From: Mesorhizobium sp. NFR06
Lineage (GTDB): Bacteria; Pseudomonadota; Alphaproteobacteria; Rhizobiales; Rhizobiaceae
DNA length: 64,000 bases
NCBI RefSeq assembly: GCF_900115245.1
Contig: NZ_FOVT01000004.1
Coordinates: forward strand, 186,001-250,000
Direction: 5' to 3'
Position numbers and translations under genes: made by a program. How positions within the stretch are numbered: the stretch's first letter is position 1; each line of letters begins with the position of its first letter. Below are positions 32,161 through 41,521 of the stretch, piece by piece. The notes under the pieces are model-generated. The model was not told the DNA's origin and did not search any database. It was given only the letters and a program-made list of their open reading frames with translations.

Positions 32161-33011
32161 TACTGCTTTCGCGCCTCAGGCGCGGGAACTTCCGGCGGCG
32201 GCAACGGGATCGAGATGCCCTCGCTGTCGAAGGCCTGCTTGGCGCGCTTGGTGGTGTCGACCTGGGTGGAGAAGTAATCGGCCGCCGAGGTCCAATAGCG
32301 CAAGGTGAGCGAAACGGACGTGTCGCCGAGCCCGGCCACGAAGGCGAGCGGTGCCGGTTCGCGCCGGATGCGCTTTTCGCCGCCGGCGATGGCGAGCAGC
32401 GTCTTTTGCGCGCGGTCGATATCGTTCCACGAGCCGATGCTCAAGGTGACGTCCGTGCGGCGCACGCCGTTGCGGGTGAAGTTGCGCACCGGCTGGTTCC
32501 ACAATGTCGAATTGGGCGCCAGCACATAGACGCCGTCGACGGTGCGCAGCTTGGTGGCGAAGAGGCCGATCTCCTCGACGGTGCCAGCGATGGCGCCGAC
32601 CTCGACATATTCGCCGATGCGGAAGGGCCGCAGCGCCAGCAGCATGATGCCGGCGGCGATGTTCTGCAGCGTGCCCTGCAGAGCCAGCCCGATGGCCAGG
32701 CCGATGGCGCCGATGGCGGCGATGATGGAAGCCGTCTGCACCCCGAATTGGCCGAGCACCATGATGGTGACCAGGATCAGGATGGCGTAGCGGACGATCT
32801 TGGAGAAGAAATGCCGCAAGGTCGCGTCGAAGCCGTGGATGTGACCGAGGCCGCCGAAGACCGAGCGCTCGGCCAGGCCGGCGACGAAATAGCCGACGAC
32901 CAGAAGAATGATGGCGCCGATGGCCGAGAAGGAATAAGAAACGATCAAGGTGCTGAGTTGCGCAAGTCCGGCCTGGATGGTCAGAAATGCGCTTTGCGGG
33001 TCGGTGGGCAT
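32160..33011 (-). CDS. MscS-family small-conductance mechanosensitive channel
   Basis: 283 aa. Three N-terminal hydrophobic segments are followed by the TM3 pore helix pattern (IIAAIGAIGLAIGLALQGTLQNIAAGIMLL) and the beta domain start RPFRIGEYVEVGAIAGTVEEIG. Length is typical of E. coli MscS. The start ATG at 33011 is preferred; an upstream in-frame reading adds an Arg-rich stretch without support. It releases solutes on hypo-osmotic shock in the family. It is convergent with the MFS gene. Confidence 0.93.
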   Translation of the reverse strand: MPTDPQSAFLTIQAGLAQLSTLIVSYSFSAIGAIILLVVGYFVAGLAERSVFGGLGHIHGFDATLRHFFSKIVRYAILILVTIMVLGQFGVQTASIIAAIGAIGLAIGLALQGTLQNIAAGIMLLALRPFRIGEYVEVGAIAGTVEEIGLFATKLRTVDGVYVLAPNSTLWNQPVRNFTRNGVRRTDVTLSIGSWNDIDRAQKTLLAIAGGEKRIRREPAPLAFVAGLGDTSVSLTLRYWTSAADYFSTQVDTTKRAKQAFDSEGISIPLPPPEVPAPEARKQ

Positions 33012-33256
33012 GGCGGGTATCCCGTTGGTCGGTGAGCCGATAACCCATGCGCCGGAGATCAGTTCCCGCCTTCTGCGGGCTGTCCCGCAGCCTCCCCGGA
33101 CCCATGGCGCGGAGATCAAGCTTCGGGCCGTCGTCTTGAAACTGCAACGGAACTCTGCCTATCTAAGTGGTGTCACCTGATTTGCATGGTGATTTGGTTG
33201 TTCTTGTTGGGAAAGGAAACACACTGAGAACAGCACTGCGGAAGAAGGCTGACATC

Positions 33257-33634
33257 ATGCCTTCGCCGGCAGGGATCAGCGGACACGACCCCGCGTCCCT
33301 CGCCATCGACACAGTCCTTGCCAGTCTGGAAGACTCCAAGGCCGAAAACATCGTCTCAATCGACATCCAGGGAAAATCGAGCCTAGGCGACTATATGGTC
33401 ATCGCCTCGGGCCGGTCGCACCGTCATGTCTCGGCTGTCGCCGATCATCTCCTCAAGGCGCTGAAGGATGCCGGCCTCGGCACGGCGCGCGTCGAGGGGC
33501 TGGCCGGCGCCGACTGGGTCCTGATCGATTCGGGCGATATCATCGTCCATGTCTTCCGCCCCGAAGTCCGCGAATTCTACAATCTCGAAAAGATGTGGCA
33601 GGCGCCGGATCTCGAGGACGAGACCTTGCACTGA
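33257..33634 (+). CDS. rsfS: Ribosomal silencing factor RsfS
   Basis: 125 aa; binds L14 and prevents subunit joining in starvation. Recognisable core: DYMVIASGRSHRHVSAVADHL, then EGLAGADWVLIDSGDIIVHVFRPEVREFYNLEKMW. The start ATG at 33257 was chosen over an upstream non-ATG start. It is first of the conserved series rsfS-rlmH-envC-ctpA-yibQ-rppH. Confidence 0.96.
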   Translation: MPSPAGISGHDPASLAIDTVLASLEDSKAENIVSIDIQGKSSLGDYMVIASGRSHRHVSAVADHLLKALKDAGLGTARVEGLAGADWVLIDSGDIIVHVFRPEVREFYNLEKMWQAPDLEDETLH

Positions 33635-33697
33635 GCCTTGATGCGCGTGCCGTGAAACGTCACGGTACGCGTTGGAAACAAGCTCGCCGGGGCGAGG

Positions 33698-34180
33698 ATG
33701 AAGATCACCGTTCATGCCGTGGGCCGGATGAAGACCGGCCCCGAGAGAGAACTCGCCGACCGCTATTTCGAGCGCTTCGCCAAGAGCGGGCCCGCGGTCG
33801 GGCTGGAATTCGCCGGCATCCTCGAGACTCCCGAGAGCCGCGGGCAGAGCGCCGATGAGCGCCGCCGCGAGGAAGCCCAGAAGCTGCAGGCCCAGTTGCC
33901 GTCCGGCGCCGTCCTCATCCTGCTCGACGAGCGCGGCAAGTCGCTCTCCTCGCAGGATCTGGCCGCCCGCGTGGGCCAGTTGCGTGACGGCGGCCGCAAG
34001 GCGCTGGTCATCGCCATCGGCGGCGCCGACGGCCATGACAAGGCGTTGCGCGAGCAGGCGGACCTGGTGCTGTCGTTTGGCGCGCTGACCTGGCCGCACC
34101 AGCTTGTGCGCGTGATGCTGGGCGAGCAGCTCTACCGGATCGCCACCATCCTTTCCGGCCACCCCTACCATCGCTCGTGA
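33698..34180 (+). CDS. rlmH: 23S rRNA (pseudouridine1915-N3)-methyltransferase
   Basis: 160 aa SPOUT methyltransferase. The SAM-binding knot is visible as AIGGADGHDKALREQADLVLSFG and the C-terminal signature as MLGEQLYRIATILSGHPYHR. Length and ends are complete. It lies 63 bases downstream of rsfS, as is usual. Confidence 0.97.
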   Translation: MKITVHAVGRMKTGPERELADRYFERFAKSGPAVGLEFAGILETPESRGQSADERRREEAQKLQAQLPSGAVLILLDERGKSLSSQDLAARVGQLRDGGRKALVIAIGGADGHDKALREQADLVLSFGALTWPHQLVRVMLGEQLYRIATILSGHPYHRS

Positions 34181-34324
34181 GTGACGCCTATCATCAGCCG
34201 AAAAGCTGGGGATTGCGCGCCTGCGCCAGGATTTCCGCCTCAATCGCGCGGCAAGCGGGCTATAGCGGCGCTTCCAACATGGTTGATGGTTCGTTAACGA
34301 AGCGGCGGATAGAGTCGAGGCCTG

Positions 34325-35659
34325 ATGTCTGAAGGCTGGAATTCGAGAACGCGCGCCTGGCGCAGCCGCTGCGGTTTGACGCTTGTCGCCGCTGCGGTCG
34401 TGCTCGGCCCGGTCCGGGCGGCCGAAAACTCCCTCGACCTTGCGCCCGACCCCGATCAGAGCCGGGCCGAATACCAGCAGGTCTCCAAGGAGATCACCCT
34501 GTCGTCGGAGCGGCTGGCCAAGCTTGCCGCCGACATCGCTTCGGTGCGCAAGGACTATGCCTCGATCACCGCGGCCCTCATCCAGTCGGCGATGACGGAA
34601 CAGAAGCTCGGTCAGGACATCGAGGACATCGGCGCCAAGCTCGAAGGGCTGAAGGCGGAGCAAAAAAAGCTCCGCGCCTCGCTCGCGGCGCGACGCGACG
34701 TGCTGGCCGAAGTGCTCGGGGCGCTGCAGCGTATGGGGCTCAACCCGCCGCCGGCGATCCTGGTCAAGCCCGAGGATGCGCTGTCGTCAGTGCGCAGCGC
34801 CATCCTGCTCGGCGCGGTGGTACCCGAACTGCGCCAGCAGACCGACAGGCTGATGGCCGATCTCAAGGAACAGACACGGGTAACGGCATCGATCGAGGCC
34901 GAGCGGGCCAGGCTTGCCACCGCCGTCACCGACCAGACCGCGGAGAAGAAGCGGCTCACCATGCTGCTCGAGGCCAAAAAGAAGCTGCAGGCCGACACCG
35001 AAACGGCGATCGCGGCCGAACAGCGGCGCTCGCAGCAACTGGCGGCGAAGGCGAGCAGCCTGAAGGATCTGATCGCCTCGCTCGAAGCCGACAAGGCGCG
35101 CAGCGTGCAGGACCAGGTCAAGGCGGGCGAGCGAAAATCGACCGACAGCGACACGACGGCCTCGACGACCGAGCTTGCCGCGCTGCCGGTGCCGGAGGCC
35201 AACAGGCTCACGGGGTCAGCCCCGTTTTCGGCATTGCAGGGCCAGATCGCGCTGCCGGTCATCGGCAAGATCAAACGGCGTTTCGGCAGCGACGACGGCA
35301 ACGGCGCGGCGATGCAGGGCGACATGGTTGCGACACAATCGGGAGCCATCGTCACCGCACCGGCGGATGGAAACGTGCTTTATGCGGGGCCGTTTCGCTC
35401 CTATGGTCAACTCTTGATCCTCAATGCAGGTGACGGGTATCATGTCGTCTTGGCGGGGATGAGCAGAATCAGCGTCGCGACCGGACAGTCGGTGCTCGCG
35501 GGAGAGCCGATCGGCGCGATGGGAGAGGCCCGGGTGGCAAGCACCTCGGCCTCGCGGAATGAAAATTCGACGTCGGAACTCTATGTCGAGTTCCGCAAGG
35601 ATGGAAAACCCGTCGATCCGGCCCCGTGGTGGGCGGACCGATTTTCTGGAAGGACGTGA
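34325..35659 (+). CDS. envC: Murein hydrolase activator, EnvC-like with degenerate LytM domain
   Basis: 444 aa. Signal sequence (CGLTLVAAAVVLGPVRA) then a long coiled coil (about residues 45-270, e.g. AEQKKLRASLAARRDVLAEV) and a C-terminal M23/LytM domain beginning LPVIGKIKRRFGSDDG. In place of the active HxxxD zinc motif it reads GAAMQGDMVATQ, and GYHVVLAGM replaces HxH. It is therefore an activator of amidases and not a hydrolase itself. Located directly before ctpA, overlapping in regulation of cell separation. Confidence 0.92.
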   Translation: MSEGWNSRTRAWRSRCGLTLVAAAVVLGPVRAAENSLDLAPDPDQSRAEYQQVSKEITLSSERLAKLAADIASVRKDYASITAALIQSAMTEQKLGQDIEDIGAKLEGLKAEQKKLRASLAARRDVLAEVLGALQRMGLNPPPAILVKPEDALSSVRSAILLGAVVPELRQQTDRLMADLKEQTRVTASIEAERARLATAVTDQTAEKKRLTMLLEAKKKLQADTETAIAAEQRRSQQLAAKASSLKDLIASLEADKARSVQDQVKAGERKSTDSDTTASTTELAALPVPEANRLTGSAPFSALQGQIALPVIGKIKRRFGSDDGNGAAMQGDMVATQSGAIVTAPADGNVLYAGPFRSYGQLLILNAGDGYHVVLAGMSRISVATGQSVLAGEPIGAMGEARVASTSASRNENSTSELYVEFRKDGKPVDPAPWWADRFSGRT

Positions 35660-35660
35660 A

Positions 35661-36992
35661 ATGATGCGGAAACTGTCGCTTCTGTTTGCCGGCGCGCTGA
35701 TGGGCGCATCGGCAATGAGCCTGGTCTACGGCGCACCGGGTTCGGCGGCGAATGCTGCGGGTTCGGAAACCTACAAGCAACTGGCGATCTTCGGCGACAT
35801 CTTCGAGCGCGTGCGCGCCAATTATGTGACGCCGCCGGACGACAAGTCGCTGGTCGAGAACGCCATCAACGGCATGCTCGCCTCGCTCGACCCGCACTCG
35901 TCCTACATGAACGCCGAGCAGGCGCAGGATATGCGCGTGCAGACCAAGGGCGAGTTCGGCGGCCTCGGCATCGAGGTCACCATGGAGAACGACCTCGTCA
36001 AGGTGATCACGCCGATCGACGATACGCCGGCCGCCAAGGCGGGCGTGCTTGCCGGCGACTACATCGCCAAGATCGATGGCGAAGAGGTTCGCGGCCTCAC
36101 CCTCAACGATGCAGTCGAGAAGATGCGCGGGCCGGTCAACACGCCGATCAAGCTCACCATCCTGCGCCAGGGCGCCGACAAGCCGATCGAGCTGACGGTG
36201 GTGCGCGACGTCATCAAGGTCAAGGCGGTGAAGTACCGGGTCGAGAACGACATCGGCTACATGAAGATCACCTCCTTCACCGAAAAGACCTATGACGATC
36301 TCGAGAACGCCATCGAGAACATCAAGAAGCAGGTGCCGAACGACAAGCTGAAGGGCTATGTGCTCGATCTGCGCCTCAATCCGGGCGGCCTGCTCGACCA
36401 GGCGGTGAGCGTGTCGGACGCCTTCCTCAAGCGCGGCGAGATCGTTTCGACCCGCGGCCGCGATCCGAAGGATGTCACCCGCTTCGACGCCAAGCCAAAG
36501 CAGGTCGACGACATCAACGGCAAGCCGATGATCGTGCTGGTCAATGGCGGTTCGGCGAGTGCGTCCGAAATCGTCGCCGGCGCGCTGCAAGACCTGCGCC
36601 GCGTCACGGTGGTCGGCACGCAGTCCTTCGGCAAGGGTTCGGTGCAGACCATCATTCCGCTCGGCGAGAATGGCGCGCTGAGGCTCACCACGGCGCTCTA
36701 TTACACGCCGTCCGGCAAGTCGATCCAGGGCAAGGGCATCACGCCCGACATCAAGGTCGACCAGCCGCTGCCGCCGGATCTGCAGGGCCGTGACCTGACC
36801 CGTGGCGAATCCGACCTCAAGGGTCACATCAAGGGCGCCGACGAAAGCTCGACCGGCTCGGGCTCGGCCGCCTATGTGCCGCCGGATCCGAAGGACGACC
36901 TGCAGCTGATCTATGCCGAGCAGCTTCTGCGCGGCGAAAAGACCGATCCGTCGTTCCCGCCGAACCCGGACAAGGCCGTCCTGAACCAGTAA
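35661..36992 (+). CDS. ctpA: Carboxyl-terminal processing protease (S41)
   Basis: 443 aa periplasmic protease. Signal peptide (MMRKLSLLFAGALMGASAMS), PDZ domain around GGLGIEVTMENDLVKVITP and the S41 catalytic domain with Ser in NGGSASASEIVAGAL and Lys in SFGKGSVQTIIPL. The start ATG at 35661 follows the envC stop by 1 base. Together with the EnvC-like protein it is probably concerned with envelope maturation and peptidoglycan enzyme turnover. Confidence 0.96.
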   Translation: MMRKLSLLFAGALMGASAMSLVYGAPGSAANAAGSETYKQLAIFGDIFERVRANYVTPPDDKSLVENAINGMLASLDPHSSYMNAEQAQDMRVQTKGEFGGLGIEVTMENDLVKVITPIDDTPAAKAGVLAGDYIAKIDGEEVRGLTLNDAVEKMRGPVNTPIKLTILRQGADKPIELTVVRDVIKVKAVKYRVENDIGYMKITSFTEKTYDDLENAIENIKKQVPNDKLKGYVLDLRLNPGGLLDQAVSVSDAFLKRGEIVSTRGRDPKDVTRFDAKPKQVDDINGKPMIVLVNGGSASASEIVAGALQDLRRVTVVGTQSFGKGSVQTIIPLGENGALRLTTALYYTPSGKSIQGKGITPDIKVDQPLPPDLQGRDLTRGESDLKGHIKGADESSTGSGSAAYVPPDPKDDLQLIYAEQLLRGEKTDPSFPPNPDKAVLNQ

Positions 36993-37045
36993 GGCCGGCA
37001 CGGCCGGGGCAAATGCTCTGGCCGACTGAGCAAAGCAATGCAATG

Positions 37046-37074
37046 CTGCCGGGACCGCGAGGTTCCGGCAGTTT
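37046..37074 (+). terminator. Terminator-like hairpin after ctpA
   Basis: An 11-bp stem CTGCCGGGACC / GGTTCCGGCAG (one G-U pair) with a GCGA tetraloop followed by TTT. The short T-run makes termination partial at best, so the next gene may still be read through. Confidence 0.55.
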
Positions 37075-37202
37075 GATTCGGGGCCCGCGGTTGGGGCGCC
37101 ACGCGTCTGGGGTATCGCGCCGGCGATTGCGACGTTTCACGCAAGATGTCACGAAAACGTGACCTTCACTTGAAGCGGCGTGCTTCCGGGGAATAACACA
37201 AC

Positions 37203-38384
37203 TTGGCTGACACCGGTAAGGACATCGAACGCCCGCTCGGACAGACGCTTCGGCCACGGCGTGAAGCCTCGCTCCGATTGAGCTCCGGCCGGCTTGTTGC
37301 AACGCTTGCCGTGCTGGTGGTGATCGGCGTTTCCGGTGCGATTGCCTTGCGGCAAAAGCCGTTCCGCAAACCCGGAGAGATTGCCGTTTCGACGCCGACC
37401 GCTGCGCCTGCTCCGGCGTCCGCGCCGGCGCCGGCCGCCGTGGCCGCGGCGACGCCGCAGGGCGGAACGCCGATGAAGAGCGGTGGCCCGCAGATCATCC
37501 ACGTTCAGACCGAAGAGGGCGACGGCCCGCCGAAAGCCCGGATCGTGATCCACGACCCGTCGACGATCGGCCAGAACCTCAAGGTCGCCCATATCCCGGA
37601 CAAGGCGCTGGTCCAGGCCAGCGACACCGGTCCGTTGCCGATGCGCTCCGCTGACGGCAGGCGGCCCTTCGACGTCTATGCGCGGCCGTGGTCCGGGGCG
37701 CGCGGCGCGCGCGTGGCGATCGTCATCGGCGGGCTCGCCGTCTCGCAGACCGGCACCCAGGCGGCGATCGCCAAGCTGCCGGCCGAAGTGACGCTGGCGT
37801 TCGCGCCGCAGGGCAACAGCATCGGCCGCTGGATGCAGGCGGCAAGGCAGAGCGGGCACGAGATCGTCATGCAGGTGCCGCTCGAGCCGTTCGATTATCC
37901 CAACGTCAATCCCGGCCGCAACACGCTGACGGTCTCGGCCAGCCCGGACGACAACCTGAAGAGCCTGCACTGGGCGCTGTCGCGCACCACCAATTACACC
38001 GGCGTCATGAACTATATGGGGGCGCGTTTCTCGGCCGACCCGAACGCGATGGAGCCGTTCATGGCAGAGCTCGGCAAGCGGGGGCTCGCCTATATCGATG
38101 ACGGTTCGTCCGCGCGCAGCGTCGCCTCCGACCTGGCACTGAAGGACGGCGTGCCGTTCGTCGCCGGCGACATGGTGATCGATGCGGTGCAGGACCGCGG
38201 CGAAATTCTCAAGAAGCTGGACAGCCTGGAAGCGACGGCGCGGGCCAAGGGCAGCGCGGTCGGCATCGGTTCGGCCTTCGACATCACCGTCGACACGGTG
38301 ACGTCCTGGATTGCCGAAGCGAAGAAGCGCGGCATCGAGATCGTGCCGATCTCGGCAGTCGCCATAGACCCCCAGAAAGGCTAG
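37203..38384 (+). CDS. Divergent polysaccharide deacetylase family protein (YibQ-like)
   Basis: 393 aa. A single N-terminal membrane anchor (LVATLAVLVVIGVSGAIAL) is followed by an Ala/Pro-rich linker and a domain beginning ARVAIVIGGLAVSQTGTQAAI, with MQVPLEPFDYPNVNPGRNTL and GRF-like NYMGARFSAD that are typical of the DUF610/YibQ divergent deacetylase family. The start is TTG at 37203. In alphaproteobacteria this gene commonly lies between ctpA and rppH. Presumed to act on envelope glycans; activity unproven. Confidence 0.9.
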   Translation: MADTGKDIERPLGQTLRPRREASLRLSSGRLVATLAVLVVIGVSGAIALRQKPFRKPGEIAVSTPTAAPAPASAPAPAAVAAATPQGGTPMKSGGPQIIHVQTEEGDGPPKARIVIHDPSTIGQNLKVAHIPDKALVQASDTGPLPMRSADGRRPFDVYARPWSGARGARVAIVIGGLAVSQTGTQAAIAKLPAEVTLAFAPQGNSIGRWMQAARQSGHEIVMQVPLEPFDYPNVNPGRNTLTVSASPDDNLKSLHWALSRTTNYTGVMNYMGARFSADPNAMEPFMAELGKRGLAYIDDGSSARSVASDLALKDGVPFVAGDMVIDAVQDRGEILKKLDSLEATARAKGSAVGIGSAFDITVDTVTSWIAEAKKRGIEIVPISAVAIDPQKG

Positions 38385-38417
38385 TCATCGGATATTCACC
38401 GGTGCTGGAATCCAGGA

Positions 38418-38936
38418 ATGTCCAAGAAGATGATCGATCCCGAAACACTGCCTTATCGCCCTTGCGTCGGACTGATGATCCTCAACAGGGCAGGCCTGGT
38501 CTGGGTCGGGCATCGGATCGCCGAGCCGGACAGCGAGTTCGCCGGCACCACGCAGCTCTGGCAGATGCCGCAAGGCGGCATCGACAAGGGCGAAGAGCCG
38601 ATCGAAGCCGCCGGGCGGGAGCTCTACGAGGAAACCGGCATGCGCAGCGTGTCGCTGCTGGCCGAAGCGCCGCGCTGGATCAATTACGACCTGCCGCCGC
38701 ATCTGGTCGGCGTCGCCTTCAAGGGCCGCTATCGCGGCCAGACGCAGAAATGGTTCGCCTACCGCTTCGAGGGCGACGAGAGCGAGATCGAGATCAATCC
38801 GCCGCCCGGCGGCCACGCGGCGGAGTTCGATCAGTGGGCCTGGCGGCCGATGCGGGAGCTGCCTGAACTGATCGTGCCGTTCAAGCGCCATGTCTACGAA
38901 CAGGTGGTGGCGGCGTTCCAGCATCTGGTCTCTTAA
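38418..38936 (+). CDS. rppH: RNA pyrophosphohydrolase
   Basis: 172 aa Nudix hydrolase that removes pyrophosphate from the 5' end of RNA and triggers its decay. The Nudix box [20 protein letters not shown] is complete and preceded by [22 protein letters not shown] at the N-terminus is characteristic of the RppH/IalA group. It ends the rsfS-to-rppH series. Confidence 0.96.
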   Translation: MSKKMIDPETLPYRPCVGLMILNRAGLVWVGHRIAEPDSEFAGTTQLWQMPQGGIDKGEEPIEAAGRELYEETGMRSVSLLAEAPRWINYDLPPHLVGVAFKGRYRGQTQKWFAYRFEGDESEIEINPPPGGHAAEFDQWAWRPMRELPELIVPFKRHVYEQVVAAFQHLVS

Positions 38937-39094
38937 CAGTCTTGGGTGCGGTGGCGTGCCTCTGGTCCCTCCCAGGCGGGTTCGGCCGAGCAAAACGGGT
39001 TCGCACTGTTCGGGATCATGCTCTATTGATGCCGTTGCGCCGCAAACACGAGGCAGACATGAACGCATGGCAAGCACACTTTGGCGGAGCGTCA

Positions 39095-39275
39095 GCGCCG
39101 CCCCTCACCTGCCTGCCGGCATCCTCTCCCCGTATAGTGACGGGGAGAGGGGCGCTCTCGTCACCGGTTTCGCCGATCACCAAGGTCGCCAGAAAGGCGC
39201 CGGGGTTGCGGCCAGCCCCTTCTCCCCGTCACTATACGGGGAGAAGTGCCCGGCAGGGCGATGAGGGGCGGCGCC
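39095..39275. repeat. Paired inverted-repeat element 2 (between rppH and alr)
   Basis: Within the 403-base gap between rppH and alr. The arms GCGCCGCCCCTCACCTGCC and GGGCGATGAGGGGCGGCGC face each other. Each carries an inner hairpin (CTCTCCCCGTATAGTGACGG and its counterpart). The core GTTTCGCCGATCACCAAGG resembles the cores of elements 1 and 3. I see nothing else in this gap apart from short out-of-frame runs. Confidence 0.85.
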
Positions 39276-39339
39276 GACCTCGACGACCGCGTGCCTCCCC
39301 AACAGGCGCAAACAGTCTTTGTCTGACGCGATTGCCTCG

Positions 39340-40491
39340 ATGAGCGACGCCAAAGCGCCTTTGCCGCAAACGGCTGCCATTGGTAGTAGCTCTACGCCGA
39401 GCGAGGCGGCGGCCGGCGCGATCCTGACGATCGACCTCGGCGCCATTCGGGAAAACTACCGCCGGCTGAAGGCGCGGCTGAACGGCGTCCGCTGCGCCGG
39501 CGTGCTCAAGGCCGACGGCTATGGGCTTGGCGCCGCGCAAGTGGCCTCGGCGCTGGCGAAAGAGGGCTGCGACATCTTCTTTGTCGCGCTGCTCGGCGAG
39601 GGCATCGCGTTGCGCAAGGCGATCGGCAGCGGGTCTGACATCTTCGTGCTGAATGGCTTGCCGCCCGGTTCGGAACCGGAAGCCGTGGCAGCCGGGCTTT
39701 GCCCCGTCATCAACAGCGCCGCGCAGCTGAAAGCCTGGCGCGAGACCGCGCGAGGCATGGGCAAGAGCCTGCCCGCCGCCATCCAGGTCGACAGCGGGAT
39801 GGCCCGGCTTGGCATGGCGCCGGCGGAAGTCGAGGCGGTCGCCGGGGAGGCCGGCGCCTTCGACGGCATCGACATCCGTTTCGTGATGAGCCACCTCGCC
39901 CGCGCCGACGAGCCGCGCCAGGGGGCGAACGAGCAGCAGCGGCTGGAGTTCGACCGCCTGCGCAAAATGCTGCCGGCCGCGCCTGCTTCGCTCGCCAACT
40001 CATCCGGCATCTTTCTGGGGCCGGCTTGGCACTACGACCTTGTCCGTCCGGGAGCAGCCCTCTACGGCGTCAACCCGACGCCTCACCAACCCAACCCGAT
40101 GCGGCCGGTGATCCGACTGCAAGCCAAGGTGGCGCAGACGCGCGAGGTCGGCGCGGGCGCCGGCATCGGCTATGGCCATAGCCATAATGCGGACGGTCCG
40201 CTCAGCCTGGCGACCATTTCGCTGGGCTATGGCGACGGTTGGCACCGACGCGCCGCTTCGGCCGCCTGGTTCGAGGGCACGCGGTTGCCTTTCATCGGAC
40301 GCGTGTCGATGGACTCGATCATCCTCGACATTTCGGCGCTTCCGGCCGGCCGGCTCAGCGAGGGCGACCTCGTAGAGCTCATCGGCCCGTCGCAAAGCGT
40401 CGACGACGCGGCCGGCCACGCCGGCACCATCGGCTACGAGATTTTGACCAGCCTGGGTTCGCGCTTTCACCGCCGCTACATCGGCATTTAG
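39340..40491 (+). CDS. alr: Alanine racemase
   Basis: 383 aa PLP enzyme interconverting L- and D-alanine. The PLP lysine lies in AGVLKADGYGLGAAQV, the catalytic tyrosine in ATISLGYGDGWHRR, and GRVSMDSIILDIS completes the C-terminal domain. Start ATG 39340; a TTG at 39319 also fits. With dadA 2 kb downstream on the same strand it forms an L-alanine to pyruvate route. It may supply D-alanine for peptidoglycan as well. Confidence 0.95.
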   Translation: MSDAKAPLPQTAAIGSSSTPSEAAAGAILTIDLGAIRENYRRLKARLNGVRCAGVLKADGYGLGAAQVASALAKEGCDIFFVALLGEGIALRKAIGSGSDIFVLNGLPPGSEPEAVAAGLCPVINSAAQLKAWRETARGMGKSLPAAIQVDSGMARLGMAPAEVEAVAGEAGAFDGIDIRFVMSHLARADEPRQGANEQQRLEFDRLRKMLPAAPASLANSSGIFLGPAWHYDLVRPGAALYGVNPTPHQPNPMRPVIRLQAKVAQTREVGAGAGIGYGHSHNADGPLSLATISLGYGDGWHRRAASAAWFEGTRLPFIGRVSMDSIILDISALPAGRLSEGDLVELIGPSQSVDDAAGHAGTIGYEILTSLGSRFHRRYIGI

Positions 40492-40544
40492 AGCGGTTCA
40501 GCGATTTATAGAATCGCCGCCCCGCTCTAAGAGCTTTGTCTTTT

Positions 40545-40588
40545 CGCAATCCCGGACGCAAACCGCTGCCCACTTTTCCTGGGATTGC
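40545..40588. repeat. Short dispersed palindrome, copy c
   Basis: Minus-strand reading AGCAATCCCAGGAAAAGTG ... CGTCCGGGATTGCG, the same design as copies a and b. Just before it (40490-40528) lies another hairpin (AGAGCGG ... CCGCTCT) beginning in the alr stop codon, possibly a terminator. Confidence 0.7.
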
Positions 40589-40610
40589 TTCTGATGAGGG
40601 CGGTAGTGGG

Positions 40611-40940
40611 TCAGTTTGAATTTCCCCCTGGCTTTCTCAAGAACCAGCGGGCTGCGATCACTGTGCCGAATCCTAATGCGGCAGCGACGGCAGCGAAAGA
40701 CGTCATGCCAATCGTCATGTAGGCGAATACTCCCATCGCAAAGCCGAGTGTTGTAACCCAACTGGGCAATGAATGGCCTAGGTGATTTTCGAGGATGATT
40801 TCACCCCCGAGCAAAATGCCACATTGAAAGGCAAAAAGCCAAAATATAAGTGCAAAGAATCCAAACTTTCTCGCAGAAAATAGTCGCTCAAGACCATATG
40901 GGATGACGACCGCTACAAAGGACAAGATCAGAAAGGACAT
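40611..40940 (-). CDS. Small membrane protein in an AT-richer patch
   Basis: 109 aa with about four hydrophobic segments (MSFLILSFVAVVIPYGLERL, FALIFWLFAFQCGILLG, FAMGVFAYMTIGMTSFAAVA). Base composition here is clearly less GC-rich than in flanking genes, and a transposase remnant lies just beyond, so recent acquisition is plausible. No family or function recognised. Confidence 0.5.
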   Translation of the reverse strand: MSFLILSFVAVVIPYGLERLFSARKFGFFALIFWLFAFQCGILLGGEIILENHLGHSLPSWVTTLGFAMGVFAYMTIGMTSFAAVAAALGFGTVIAARWFLRKPGGNSN

Positions 40941-41028
40941 CTAAATGAATTAGCATGGCGAAATAAAATATCCAATGCCTGCGACATTCTCCAAGACGCC
41001 TTTTGTAGGAGCCGCGCACCATCGGCTT

Positions 41029-41250
41029 CTATGCTTCCTTGGCTTCGATCAACGCGACGATATCACCAATCTCCCAAAGCTTGTCGGCCGCGCCTGCGGC
41101 CATTGCCGGGTCATGCGCAGCGAAGCATGGATGCGCACGGATTGTAGTACATGAAATGCAGGGCAACCGTATTGGCGTGGGCCTCTACCTTCTTTGAGAA
41201 GCCGTTAGTCAGGCGGGTGAAGCGGCGCATGTGCGGGCGCCTTGCTTGAC
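41029..41250 (-). pseudogene. IS1-like transposase remnant (C-terminal part)
   Basis: The minus strand reads RRFTRLTNGFSKKVEAHANT then VALHFMYYN, which matches the C-terminal region of IS1-type transposases. It then shifts frame after MYYN and continues HDPAMAAGAADKLWEIGD to a stop at 41029-41031. The N-terminal catalytic part and terminal repeats are absent. The rest of 40941-41521 has no gene that I can support. Confidence 0.7.
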
Positions 41251-41521
41251 AAGCCGATGCTTCTCGGCAAGGTTCGCCGCATGAGCAACCTCGCTTATAC
41301 AAAAACCTGCTTCAGGGTTTGCCCCATCGCGGGAGCGTAGCCCCGGCGTGGCCGCCGATGCCGGCGGCCGCGTGAACCGGGGCGTTTGAATTCCTGACAT
41401 CTTCATCGAGCCGACGGCCTTTGCGGCCCGGTTTTGTTCGCCGCCTCTATTCCTGGACAAGCCTGGGAGCCGGCGGCTTGCGCGCATTCAGTCGCCGATG
41501 CGCCAGCATTTGAGGTATGCC

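Noticed and set aside
34240..34320. GTTCGTTAACGAA palindrome before envC as a regulator site
   Set aside because: A single short palindrome with no matching second site or known regulator; too weak to list.
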